Assembly (NCBI RefSeq): GCF_024809855.1
Contig: NZ_JANUEM010000007.1
Coordinates: 1 to 64,000, forward strand
Source of the DNA: Rheinheimera pacifica
GTDB taxonomy: Bacteria; Pseudomonadota; Gammaproteobacteria; Enterobacterales; Alteromonadaceae
Direction: 5' to 3'
DNA length: 64,000 nt
This document shows, piece by piece, positions 43,372-51,184 of this stretch. The first letter of the stretch is position 1, and each line of letters begins with the position of its first letter. The notes under the pieces are model-generated. The model did no database searches, was not told the origin of the DNA, and saw only the letters and a list, made by a program, of their open reading frames with translations. Made by a program: the position numbers and the translations under genes.

Positions 43372-43691
43372 TGAAAATTTTATCGTCTATTGCACTACTT
43401 ATGCTTATGGAGAATTCCACATTGTCAGAGATTAAAGCGCCAACTGAAGTATTGTCTATCAAAGCCCCCATGGGCGAAGTATTGGAAGTAGCCAACGCTC
43501 ATTTTAAATTGCAAGGTTTTGAAGTAACTGGCTATAACATCATACTAATGACTAGCGAACACACTTGGGTTGTTTATTACCAACCGTTTGACCATCCACG
43601 CGGCCAAAGGGGAAGCGCCGATAAAAAAGGTTATACGGTGGAAGTTGATAAAATAACTAACAAGGTGGTTAACGCTTATTACTCCCGATAG
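43371..43691 (+). CDS. Probable immunity protein for the Rhs toxin
   Basis: A 106-residue protein whose ATG overlaps the rhs stop by one base (TAATG), the standard place for an immunity gene. The N-terminus (MKILSSIALLMLM) is a short hydrophobic, weakly signal-like segment, so the protein may be exported or membrane-attached. The rest is a small alpha/beta domain with two Trp/Tyr-rich strands (HTWVVYYQPF) and a C-terminal strand pair GYTVEVDKITNKVVNAYYSR, similar in pattern to PepSY or NTF2-like small immunity folds. No family is certain. Codon use is AT-rich like the toxin tip, suggesting they moved together. Confidence 0.75.
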   Translation: MKILSSIALLMLMENSTLSEIKAPTEVLSIKAPMGEVLEVANAHFKLQGFEVTGYNIILMTSEHTWVVYYQPFDHPRGQRGSADKKGYTVEVDKITNKVVNAYYSR

Positions 43692-43721
43692 CAGAACTGT
43701 TAACCCCGATTTTGCCCTTAC

Positions 43722-44114
43722 TTATACCAATACCGCCCGTCCTGCGATGCTAAACGCTAATATCATACCGAGGACCCATACTGTTGATCTTAGCGTGGCA
43801 TAGTCAAGCCAGTAGCACACTAAATAGCCTAGGCGGCTTGCAACAAATAACCAGCCCAGCGTTACGGTGGTGTTATCGGCGGTGCCGGTGGCAACTACTA
43901 TAATAATGGCTGCGGCATAAATGAGCAGGGCCTCAAAGCTATTGTAATGCGCGGCGTTGGCGCGCTGGCCAAAACCTTTTAATGCTGCTTGCTGTGCTCT
44001 TGGGTTGTGATTGTCGTAACCACCGGATTTTTGCATAGCAAAAGCCAGCGGAGCTTTAGCCAGATAGGGTAGTAACATGGTAATAAACAAGCTAAGCAAT
44101 AATGAGTCGAGCAT
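43722..44114 (-). CDS. MAPEG-family membrane protein
   Basis: A 130-residue inner-membrane protein with four membrane segments. The pattern ALKGFGQRANAAHYNSFEALLIYAAAI and ASRLGYLVCYWLDYATLRSTVWVLGM matches the MAPEG family (membrane-associated proteins in eicosanoid and glutathione metabolism). Bacterial members include glutathione transferases and many of unknown role; the RxNAxxNxxE-like helix is present in changed form. It lies on the strand opposite to the T6SS genes and marks the end of that cluster. Confidence 0.85.
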   Translation of the reverse strand: MLDSLLLSLFITMLLPYLAKAPLAFAMQKSGGYDNHNPRAQQAALKGFGQRANAAHYNSFEALLIYAAAIIIVVATGTADNTTVTLGWLFVASRLGYLVCYWLDYATLRSTVWVLGMILAFSIAGRAVLV

Positions 44115-44154
44115 AACTAACCCCTTGGTTGACGCAGTGCAGACAGAAAATAGA

Positions 44155-44184
44155 TTAATAAAAGGCAGCCGGTTTGGCTGCCTT
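44155..44184 (-). terminator. Terminator after the rhomboid gene
   Basis: On the - strand, AAGGCAGCC / GGCTGCCTT (9-base stem, five-base loop) followed by TTTATTAAT. It ends the rhomboid transcript 12 bases after its stop codon. Confidence 0.75.
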
Positions 44185-44195
44185 ACTTATTTTAG

Positions 44196-45293
44196 TTAGC
44201 GCAGTATTCTGGCTTCAGGCCGTTGCAGCAGTTGCAATATTGGGTTTTGTGCCAGTACTTTTTCTTTTAGCACAACACCCACAACTATACCTGCCGCCAG
44301 GCCGCCTAAATGTGCCCAGTATGCCACACTTAAATCTTCGGATAACAACCCCAAAATATTTAGAGCAGCCCAGATAGTAAAGTACCAGACCGGATTAAGC
44401 TTTTTCTGCCAGACAATAAACATAAATGTTAGGCTGGCGTGGCGGAACCACAGTAAGTACATACCGAAAAGACCGGCAACGGCACCACTGGCACCTACCA
44501 TTAATAAGTCGCGATCTGCCAGATAGCACATCAGCATTTCTACTAGTGCGGCAACGACACCACAAAGTAAATAAACGCCAAGAAACTTCCACGGTCCCAA
44601 TACATCTTCCAGGTTATCGCCGATAATCCACAGAAAATACATATTACCAGCCAGATGTATTAAGCCGCCATGTAAAAATTGGTAGCTGAGCAGGGTCCAC
44701 CATTGCTGGCCTTCCAGTATCGGGATCGAATCCAGAGCGAAATGCACAAATACCCATTCTGTGCTGGTATCGTTAAAACCATACATCACAAAAATGAGAA
44801 TATTCAGTGCCAGCAGCGCCCATGTCATCACGGGTGTGCGGTGCGGTTTTATATTGTACTCTTTTGGCATTTGGGTAAAAAACTGAAACAACCAGCTTTT
44901 GGTACACACCTTTTGATTTAGCTGAGCCAATGCTGCCTGTAATTTAGGTGCTGCCAGTACTTGCTCGGCTTCATCTCCGTCAACCCAAATGCCTTTGCAG
45001 TTGCCACATTTATCTACCGTAACCTGATAGTTTTTTAGCAGGTGAAATTGTTGCATACTCTGGTTGCAACGATGACAATGGTACTGATGTTGCTCTAGTT
45101 TTTCACCAAAGCTTTGTTTTATACAGTATGGATCAGTCAATTCACTGCTGTGTGCTATAGCATCGCTTAATTCTTTATCGTCAAACCAAAGGCCGTTACA
45201 ACGCTGGCAACGGTCAACCTGTTGGCCATGCAGCTCTATGGTTTGCAGGCTTTGCTCCCGACAGCACGGGCAGTATAGTTGCGTTTTTAGCAT
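44196..45293 (-). CDS. Rhomboid-family intramembrane protease with two N-terminal zinc ribbons
   Basis: A 365-residue protein. Residues 7-45 and 71-112 form two zf-TFIIB-like zinc ribbons (CxxC pairs at C8/C11, C29/C32, C73/C76, C96/C99, each followed by GLWFD or GIWVD). A rhomboid domain follows (about 150-350) with six membrane segments, HGGLIHLAGNMYFLW, catalytic Ser 269 in GASGA and catalytic His 328 in AHLGG. It should cut membrane-bound substrates in the lipid bilayer; the ribbons may recruit substrates or sense metal in the cytoplasm. The gene at 45295-45906 is one base upstream, so both are probably made together. Confidence 0.92.
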   Translation of the reverse strand: MLKTQLYCPCCREQSLQTIELHGQQVDRCQRCNGLWFDDKELSDAIAHSSELTDPYCIKQSFGEKLEQHQYHCHRCNQSMQQFHLLKNYQVTVDKCGNCKGIWVDGDEAEQVLAAPKLQAALAQLNQKVCTKSWLFQFFTQMPKEYNIKPHRTPVMTWALLALNILIFVMYGFNDTSTEWVFVHFALDSIPILEGQQWWTLLSYQFLHGGLIHLAGNMYFLWIIGDNLEDVLGPWKFLGVYLLCGVVAALVEMLMCYLADRDLLMVGASGAVAGLFGMYLLWFRHASLTFMFIVWQKKLNPVWYFTIWAALNILGLLSEDLSVAYWAHLGGLAAGIVVGVVLKEKVLAQNPILQLLQRPEARILR

Positions 45294-45294
45294 A

Positions 45295-45906
45295 TTAATC
45301 TACCTCAACATCCTGCTGTGCCAATGCTTGTTTTAGTTGGTTAGTGTCAGCTTCAAACATCGGCAACACTATGGCCCTCATATGCTCAACCTGCTCCAGC
45401 AATAGCTTGGTGCCATAATGAGCGCTGTAAAAGCTGGTTTGAATTTTGCCGTGGATGTCATTAACTTCGCGGTGAAATTTGCGGCTTTCACTTAAAAGCG
45501 CTGAAGGGGTTTCCAACGTGGCCGGGGAGAACTTCATGCTTTCCCAGACGAAGGTATCCAACACTAAGTCGTAACGCTTTACCGCATGCACACTAATGTT
45601 TTTAATCTGTTCGGTGTATTTTTCTATCAGCAACAGGTTGTCGCTCAGCTCATGCTGTAGCGACTGACGTAAATAATAGTTACTTTTATCACTCTGAATT
45701 TGTTCAAATACTACAGCTTGCTGCAAACCTTGTTGGGCTGCCAGATAAACACCCAGCACAGTAGCGATAATCATCGAAATCTGGCTTATCCAGAAACTCA
45801 GATTTGATATTTCACCTTGCTGCAGCGGTATAGCTTTTTTGGGCTTCTGATGCTGTGTGGTTTCATTGATATGTACGGTATTGGTTAGTGGATCGCGGGC
45901 GGGCAT
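45295..45906 (-). CDS. Hypothetical single-pass membrane protein
   Basis: A 203-residue protein with a polar N-terminus (about 35 residues), one membrane segment (about 38-57, with ISMIIATVLGVYLAA) and a long helical C-terminal part with likely coiled coil (about 60-200). No family is recognised. Its stop lies one base before the rhomboid start. A substrate or partner relation with the rhomboid is possible but only inferred from position. A short gap to the patatin gene (120 bases) holds nothing evident beyond a likely promoter. Confidence 0.7.
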   Translation of the reverse strand: MPARDPLTNTVHINETTQHQKPKKAIPLQQGEISNLSFWISQISMIIATVLGVYLAAQQGLQQAVVFEQIQSDKSNYYLRQSLQHELSDNLLLIEKYTEQIKNISVHAVKRYDLVLDTFVWESMKFSPATLETPSALLSESRKFHREVNDIHGKIQTSFYSAHYGTKLLLEQVEHMRAIVLPMFEADTNQLKQALAQQDVEVD

Positions 45907-46026
45907 AACATGTCCTTGTTGTGGTGAATAAAAGGTGACATAAGTGTAACCTGAAAGCGTGGTGCTATTACAACTGGTTGGTTATCAGGTACGTTTAACT
46001 GCTTATTTTTTGTTCGGATACGAAAT

Positions 46027-47070
46027 CTAAAGTGGTTCAAGGCTAAAGTCATGCTGCTTTAAGGCATTAGCCAGCTCATGCGAACGCTCAATAACCTGCT
46101 GCCAGTAAGGGATCCTGATGTCGTCGGGCAGTTTAAAGTCTTTACGATCAGGTATTTTGCCAAAGGGCAATGATTTTACCCAGCTATCAGACGGGCAAAG
46201 CAATACCACATTATGTAAATAAGCCGGGTTAGCTTTACGCCATTTTAGCGCTTTATCAAACCAACCCGGGGTAAGGCTTGGGTAAAAGTGTGGATATAAC
46301 ACCAGGCCATTATCGGTAAAGGGCAGGTCAAAATGGTAGTCGGTGACGCCGCCGTCGTAATAACGGCCAACGCCAGCACCGGCAATATCCTCCACCGGGT
46401 TTAATACCAACGGAATAGAGCCACTTGCCAGTACGGCCTGGCGCAAGTTAGCGGTACTGAGTTCAGTATGTTGGGTGGGTAACAGGCCCGCATAATGAAA
46501 CGGTGAGGGCTCGCCTGGCGCATGAAATAGAACACGCTGGAAGAAATATTGCAAATGTTTGCGGTTAAGCAGGTTGGCACCAGCGGCCAATGTTAAACCG
46601 CCGGCTTGCAACAGTTTACTACGTGCTGCTGATAACCGGCGGGCTTTAGCCACAACCAGGTTAAGCTTAATCAGGGGGTTATCTATAACCTGCTGCAAAT
46701 GCTGCTCAGTTGGAAAAACATCATCAATAATACGCGCCGAAATGTCGGTTATCAGCCGGGTATCAGCCTTTTTGGGGTAAGTAATATGGCAATATGCGTG
46801 GCAAAAACGCTGTGAGGCTGCCACCGGATCTGCCTGAGCAAAGCAGGCAAAGCGCCATGCGCCGGCTGAGCTGCCTAAAATATGCAGGGGAGTGCTGCGC
46901 CCGGCGAAAAATTCACCAAACAGGTACTGATCCAAACCGAACAGGCTAAACCACTTGGGGCCGCCGCTGGCTCCTACCATCACGCTAAAATCAGCCTGTT
47001 GCAGGCCATGCTGCTGAATATGGTTAAATGCTGTTGGCCCGGCCAGTATGCGTAGTGCTTTTTTATTCAA
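46027..47070 (-). CDS. Patatin-like phospholipase family protein
   Basis: A 347-residue cytoplasmic protein with the patatin catalytic dyad: nucleophile elbow GSSAG (Ser 68) and DGG in RYYDGGVTDYHF. A glycine-rich oxyanion region, GASGGPKW, precedes it at residues 33-40. Patatins hydrolyse acyl chains of phospholipids or other lipids; the substrate here is unknown. There is no signal peptide. It lies 26 bases after the dGTPase-like gene on the same strand, so they may form a transcript. Confidence 0.9.
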   Translation of the reverse strand: MNKKALRILAGPTAFNHIQQHGLQQADFSVMVGASGGPKWFSLFGLDQYLFGEFFAGRSTPLHILGSSAGAWRFACFAQADPVAASQRFCHAYCHITYPKKADTRLITDISARIIDDVFPTEQHLQQVIDNPLIKLNLVVAKARRLSAARSKLLQAGGLTLAAGANLLNRKHLQYFFQRVLFHAPGEPSPFHYAGLLPTQHTELSTANLRQAVLASGSIPLVLNPVEDIAGAGVGRYYDGGVTDYHFDLPFTDNGLVLYPHFYPSLTPGWFDKALKWRKANPAYLHNVVLLCPSDSWVKSLPFGKIPDRKDFKLPDDIRIPYWQQVIERSHELANALKQHDFSLEPL

Positions 47071-47096
47071 AACGGGTGCTACCTGTTACTGAGTGG

Positions 47097-48383
47097 CTAA
47101 ACGGTAGCATATAACCGGCGGTACATATGCTCGGCGTAGTCATCAGTCATACCGGAGATATAATCGCATATCACCCGGATTTTCAGCTCGCCGGGGGCAT
47201 CGGTCCAGCGTTGCTGGGTATTGGCTGGCAATAACCGTGACGGATCAGAGCTAAACGCATCAAACAGGGCCATCAGCATATTCTGACAGCGAAAACGGGA
47301 TTGCTGAATCTCTGGTTTTGAGATTACGCAGCGGTATACCACCTGTTTTAAACAATGCAAAATCGCCTGTGGGGCAGTGTCCAGCGCTGCGTTGTAGCGG
47401 ATAAGTGGTTCTTGCGCCTGTGGTAAGGCTTCATATAACGTTACAGAGCTTATCAGCAAATTTACCAATGAGCCTATCGCATCTTTGCGCAGGTGATGCT
47501 GATGACTAAACAGCGCAGCACTGATCTGTTGCATCAGTTGCTGTAAGTCGCCGGGTAACGCATCCCAGTGCGTCTGAGTATGTTGCTGCCATTGGGTTTG
47601 GCTGATATTACCCAGCACTATGGCATCTTCTAAGTCATGTACGCCATAGGCGATATCGTCAGCCAGCTCCATAATAGACGCATCCAACGATTTATAGCGT
47701 GATTTCAGGTAGGGTGATTTATCCAGCGTGTCGGTGCTTTGAAACAAACTGCGGTCAGCTTCGCTTAACGGTGCCAGGATCCAGGCCAGAATATCGGCAT
47801 CAGCAGCAAAAATAGCTTTAGCCGGTTTCCAAGGTGTTAAGTTAAGCGGGTTAGTGGCAGCGATAATTTCATCACGTAAATCGGGTTGTAATACCGGGTA
47901 CTTTAATAGCCCCAGCAGGGTGCGGCGCGATAAATCCATTCCGTGGTGCAACGTATAAGGTTCCAGCTTGGCTACTATCCGTAAAGTCTGGCCGTTGCCT
48001 TCAAAGCCACCGGCATGCAGCATTTTATAATTCAGGGCGGTTTCGCCGCCATGGCCAAAAGGCGGGTGGCCAATATCATGTGCCAGACACAAGGCTTCCA
48101 TCAGGCTGTCGTCAGGTAAAAAAGCTAATTGCGCCGCATCCACTTTACTGCGCAGCTGGCTGACCAGGCCGGTACCAATTTGCGCTGCTTCCAATGAATG
48201 CGTCAGACGGGTGCGGTAGAAATCGTTTTGGCCAATACCCAGTATTTGGGTTTTTGACTGCAGGCGGCGAAATGCTGCTGAGTGCAGAATACGGGCCCGG
48301 TCACGTTGCCAGGGGGTACGCTGATCGCCTGGCCTGCTGTTGCTAATGCCGGAGCGACGCTCAGACCAAAGAGGGTGAGGCAT
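47097..48383 (-). CDS. dgt: dGTP triphosphohydrolase-like HD-domain protein
   Basis: A 428-residue protein of the dGTPase family. Markers are the opening RPGDQRTPWQRDRARILHSAAFRRLQSKTQI, TRLTHSLEAAQIG and the metal site LCLAHDIGHPPFGHGGE, plus SIMELADDIAYGVHDLEDA. The enzyme cuts dNTPs to deoxynucleosides and triphosphate and limits dNTP pools. Length is closer to the shorter dGTPase-like group than to E. coli Dgt (about 505 residues). It is divergent from yebG. Confidence 0.93.
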   Translation of the reverse strand: MPHPLWSERRSGISNSRPGDQRTPWQRDRARILHSAAFRRLQSKTQILGIGQNDFYRTRLTHSLEAAQIGTGLVSQLRSKVDAAQLAFLPDDSLMEALCLAHDIGHPPFGHGGETALNYKMLHAGGFEGNGQTLRIVAKLEPYTLHHGMDLSRRTLLGLLKYPVLQPDLRDEIIAATNPLNLTPWKPAKAIFAADADILAWILAPLSEADRSLFQSTDTLDKSPYLKSRYKSLDASIMELADDIAYGVHDLEDAIVLGNISQTQWQQHTQTHWDALPGDLQQLMQQISAALFSHQHHLRKDAIGSLVNLLISSVTLYEALPQAQEPLIRYNAALDTAPQAILHCLKQVVYRCVISKPEIQQSRFRCQNMLMALFDAFSSDPSRLLPANTQQRWTDAPGELKIRVICDYISGMTDDYAEHMYRRLYATV

Positions 48384-48529
48384 AGTATTCCTTGTTAATT
48401 CAAACAGCTAAACTATAAAGCACCATGGTGTACTGCGCTATAGTACGCCAACTGTGAGTAAACTTCGAGCCTGGCTACCTTAACATTGGCGGATTTATCT
48501 GCAAAAAGCATTCGACAACTAAAAATTTA

Positions 48530-48549
48530 TACTGTATAAAATAACAGTT
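48530..48549 (+). promoter_or_regulatory. LexA box (SOS operator) of yebG
   Basis: TACTGTATAAAATAACAGTT contains CTGT-N8-ACAG (48532-48547), an almost ideal gammaproteobacterial LexA site, 22 bases before the yebG start. It predicts induction by DNA damage. Confidence 0.9.
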
Positions 48550-48570
48550 ATTTAATTGGGGAGAAATGCT

Positions 48571-48870
48571 ATGGCTGTAATTATTAAGTATGTAGTAGAA
48601 CGTAACGGAGCAGAAAAAATGACTTTTACGTCTAAAGCAGAAGCTGACGCCTATGACAAAATGCTGGATACTGCTGACGAGCTGGCCCGCTTTTTAGCTG
48701 GTAGCAGCTTAGTTACTGATGAACAGCAGGCCGAAGCGCTGGCACTGTATATGGCACAACAGAAAGACGACTTACTGGTTGCACTTGGCGCAAAAAAGCC
48801 TGCGCCTAAAGCTGATAAAAACGAAAAAACCACCAAAGCTAAAATTGCTGCAGTAGAGCAGGCCGCTTAA
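48571..48870 (+). CDS. yebG: SOS-induced YebG-family protein
   Basis: A 99-residue protein from ATG 48571, with GGGGAG at 48558-48563. The YebG pattern is clear: MAVIIKYVVERNGAEKMTFTSKAEADAYDKMLDTADEL, LLVALGAKK, then a Lys/Ala-rich tail. YebG is a small DNA-damage-induced protein of unknown biochemical role. A LexA box lies just upstream. The 3' end overlaps the convergent symporter gene by four bases. Confidence 0.93.
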   Translation: MAVIIKYVVERNGAEKMTFTSKAEADAYDKMLDTADELARFLAGSSLVTDEQQAEALALYMAQQKDDLLVALGAKKPAPKADKNEKTTKAKIAAVEQAA

Positions 48871-50264
48871 CGGGCCTGCAGTTGCTTTTGCCAATAAGCT
48901 TTAAGATCGGCCTTTACTTCGGGTAGCAGCAAGTACAGTGCCAGTATATTGGGTACGGCCATTAAAAAAATCATAGAATCTATAAAATTAAACACCGCCA
49001 TCATATCCGGTACAGCACCTATAGATACAATCAGGCAAAACAGTACTTTATAAAGTTGTGTCAGGTGTTTATTCTGGCCAACCAGATAACGCCAGCCGGT
49101 CATGCCATAGTAAGACCAACTGATAACGGTCGAAAAACCAAACAGCAACAATGCAACCATTAATACCCAGGGAAACCAGTTAAATACCGAGGCAAAGGCT
49201 CCAGAGGTAATTTGCACACCATCCAGCCCCGGTGTTTGATAAGCACCGGTAAGAATAATCACCAGTGCTGTAATGGTGCAAATAACCACTGTATCAATAA
49301 AGGGTTCCAGTAAACCAACAAACCCCTGGCTTACCGGCTCTTTTGTTTGAGCTGCAGCATGGGCGATAGGGGAAGAGCCAATACCGGCTTCATTCGAGTA
49401 AGCCGCACGGCGAAAACCCTGGATCAGCACACCAATAAAGCCGCCGTAACCGGCTTCAGGTGTAAAGGCCCCTTGTACTATCAGCCATAAGGCTGATGGA
49501 ATAGTGCTGGCATGGGTAAGCATAACCAACAGTGATGCCAGCAGATAAATGCTGCACATCAGGGGCACCAGTTTGCTGGTAACACGGGCAATACTTTTTA
49601 ACCCGCCAATAATTACGGCGCCAACTAAAAAGGCATAAATGGCGCCGAACAGCCAGGCATTATCGAAGCCGGTTACGGTTTTTACCTGCACAAACCCCTG
49701 ATTTACGTGTACAAAACCAGCTGAGCCAAAGATCACAAATATTGAAAATGCTACTGCCAGTATGCTACCCAGTAACGGTAGGTTAAATTTATCCAGCGCG
49801 GCTTTAATGTAATACATTGGCCCGCCTGATACGCTGCCGTCAGCATTGAGTTGCCGGTACTTTACTGCCAGCGTACATTCAACAAACTTGGTCGACATAC
49901 CAAGCAAGCCTGCGACTATCATCCAAAACGTTGCGCCCGGGCCACCAAGGCTGATAGCGACAGCCACGCCAGCAATATTGCCGGTACCAACAGTGCCGGA
50001 AAGCGCAGTGCTGAGCGCCTGGAAGGGGGTAATCTCACCATTGGCATCAGTGCGTTTATTATTTTTCAGTAAACTCAACGCATGGCCAAAACCGCGCACG
50101 TTAATAAAGCCAAGGTAACAGGTAAATACCAAAGCGCCGCTTATCAGCCAGATCAACACCATAGGAATACTGACACCATTGATATCAAAGGCATAAAATA
50201 CGATGGCAGCTATCTGGGTCGTCAGGGCTTCAAATGCCTGTTGGAAGGAAAAATCGCTATTCAT
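48867..50264 (-). CDS. Alanine/glycine:cation symporter family protein (AgcS)
   Basis: A 465-residue inner-membrane transporter with about ten or eleven membrane segments. AgcS landmarks are TCYLGFINVRGF, ALSTALSGTVGTGNIAGVAVAISLGGPGATFWM, YRQLNADGSVSGGPMYYI and AAYSNEAGIGSSPIAHAAA. It probably takes up alanine or glycine with sodium ions. Length is normal. It is convergent with yebG (four-base overlap), so the two share their 3' ends. Confidence 0.93.
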   Translation of the reverse strand: MNSDFSFQQAFEALTTQIAAIVFYAFDINGVSIPMVLIWLISGALVFTCYLGFINVRGFGHALSLLKNNKRTDANGEITPFQALSTALSGTVGTGNIAGVAVAISLGGPGATFWMIVAGLLGMSTKFVECTLAVKYRQLNADGSVSGGPMYYIKAALDKFNLPLLGSILAVAFSIFVIFGSAGFVHVNQGFVQVKTVTGFDNAWLFGAIYAFLVGAVIIGGLKSIARVTSKLVPLMCSIYLLASLLVMLTHASTIPSALWLIVQGAFTPEAGYGGFIGVLIQGFRRAAYSNEAGIGSSPIAHAAAQTKEPVSQGFVGLLEPFIDTVVICTITALVIILTGAYQTPGLDGVQITSGAFASVFNWFPWVLMVALLLFGFSTVISWSYYGMTGWRYLVGQNKHLTQLYKVLFCLIVSIGAVPDMMAVFNFIDSMIFLMAVPNILALYLLLPEVKADLKAYWQKQLQAR

Positions 50265-50568
50265 TTATTAACTTCAGCGGTATGGACGGCTAATTATTGT
50301 TGCAAGATTACTGTGTTATCGCTGCATAAACAAGCGTTTATCTAAAACTCGCAGCACTTACTGACAATGCATGCAGAGTTTACCAATGGGCCGAACAGTT
50401 GCACTATAAGCAATGTATTGCCCAATTGCTGACGCCGTATAGCCCGAACCATACTACCGTTGAGTTTGACTCAGCGCAGAAACCTAGAATGGTTAAGGAG
50501 TAAAGCCGTTAAGTGAAACTTCAGCATTACAGGCTACACTCAGTCTGAACTTCTGACAGGAGCAAGCT
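50265..50568. other. Intergenic stretch of about 304 bases with a short stop-free frame
   Basis: Between the symporter start and the SYLF lipoprotein gene. On the + strand, 50330-50503 is stop-free for 57 codons and reads protein-like (for example QWAEQLHYKQ, TVEFDS) but has no ATG/GTG start and no ribosome site, so it is probably a remnant. AGGAGC at 50559-50564 is the ribosome site of the next gene. I see no other feature. Confidence 0.35.
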
Positions 50569-51132
50569 ATGTGGAAATATCTTACAGCAGCAGTATTAAG
50601 CTCAGTACTTATGTTACAAGGCTGCGCCGGTGGCGTAAATGCCAGCGCAACTGAGCAGAAAAATGCCATAACCCAGATGCGCAGTGACGTGCTTAGCGAA
50701 CTGTACCGGCAAAAAGCCAGTGCCAGAGCTGAATTACAAAGTGCACCGGGTTATGCCACATTCAGTAATGCCAATGTTAATGTGATTCTGGCCAGCTTTG
50801 GCGGCGGTTATGGTGTAGTGCGGGATAATCGCAGTGGTGCCGACACTTACATGAAAATGGGTGAAGTTGGGCTGGGTTTAGGTGCCGGCGTTAAAGATTT
50901 TCGTCTGGTAATGGTGTTTCATACCGCCGAGGCGATGCAACGCTTTATCGATCAGGGCTGGGCTTTTGGTGCCCAGGCTGATGCAGCAGCAAAAGCCGGT
51001 GATAAAGGTGGTGCGGTAGGCGCTGAAGCAAGTGTCGATGATGTGACTATTTATCAGTTTACCGAAGCAGGTTTGGCCTTGCAGGCAACATTAAAAGGCA
51101 CTAAGTTCTGGGTTGATAAAGACTTAAACTAA
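50569..51132 (+). CDS. SYLF/YSC84-domain lipoprotein
   Basis: A 187-residue lipoprotein: signal sequence with lipobox LQGC (Cys 19), then a lipid-binding SYLF (YSC84/DUF500) domain with NANVNVILASFGGGYGVVRDN, MGEVGLGLGAGVKDFRLVMVFHTAEAM and the C-terminal ALQATLKGTKFWVD strand. SYLF proteins bind lipids; bacterial lipoprotein members are of unknown role and are probably in the periplasmic leaflet of a membrane. AGGAGC precedes the ATG. A strong bidirectional terminator follows. Confidence 0.88.
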   Translation: MWKYLTAAVLSSVLMLQGCAGGVNASATEQKNAITQMRSDVLSELYRQKASARAELQSAPGYATFSNANVNVILASFGGGYGVVRDNRSGADTYMKMGEVGLGLGAGVKDFRLVMVFHTAEAMQRFIDQGWAFGAQADAAAKAGDKGGAVGAEASVDDVTIYQFTEAGLALQATLKGTKFWVDKDLN

Positions 51133-51151
51133 CCAGCAGTAGGAATGCAGC

Positions 51152-51181
51152 AAACAAAGGCAGCGTGCGCTGCCTTTGTTT
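51152..51181. terminator. Bidirectional terminator between SYLF gene and alaA
   Basis: A perfect 13-base stem AAACAAAGGCAGC / GCTGCCTTTGTTT with loop GTGC. The T-rich end on each strand allows termination of both converging genes. Confidence 0.9.
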
Positions 51182-51184
51182 ATG

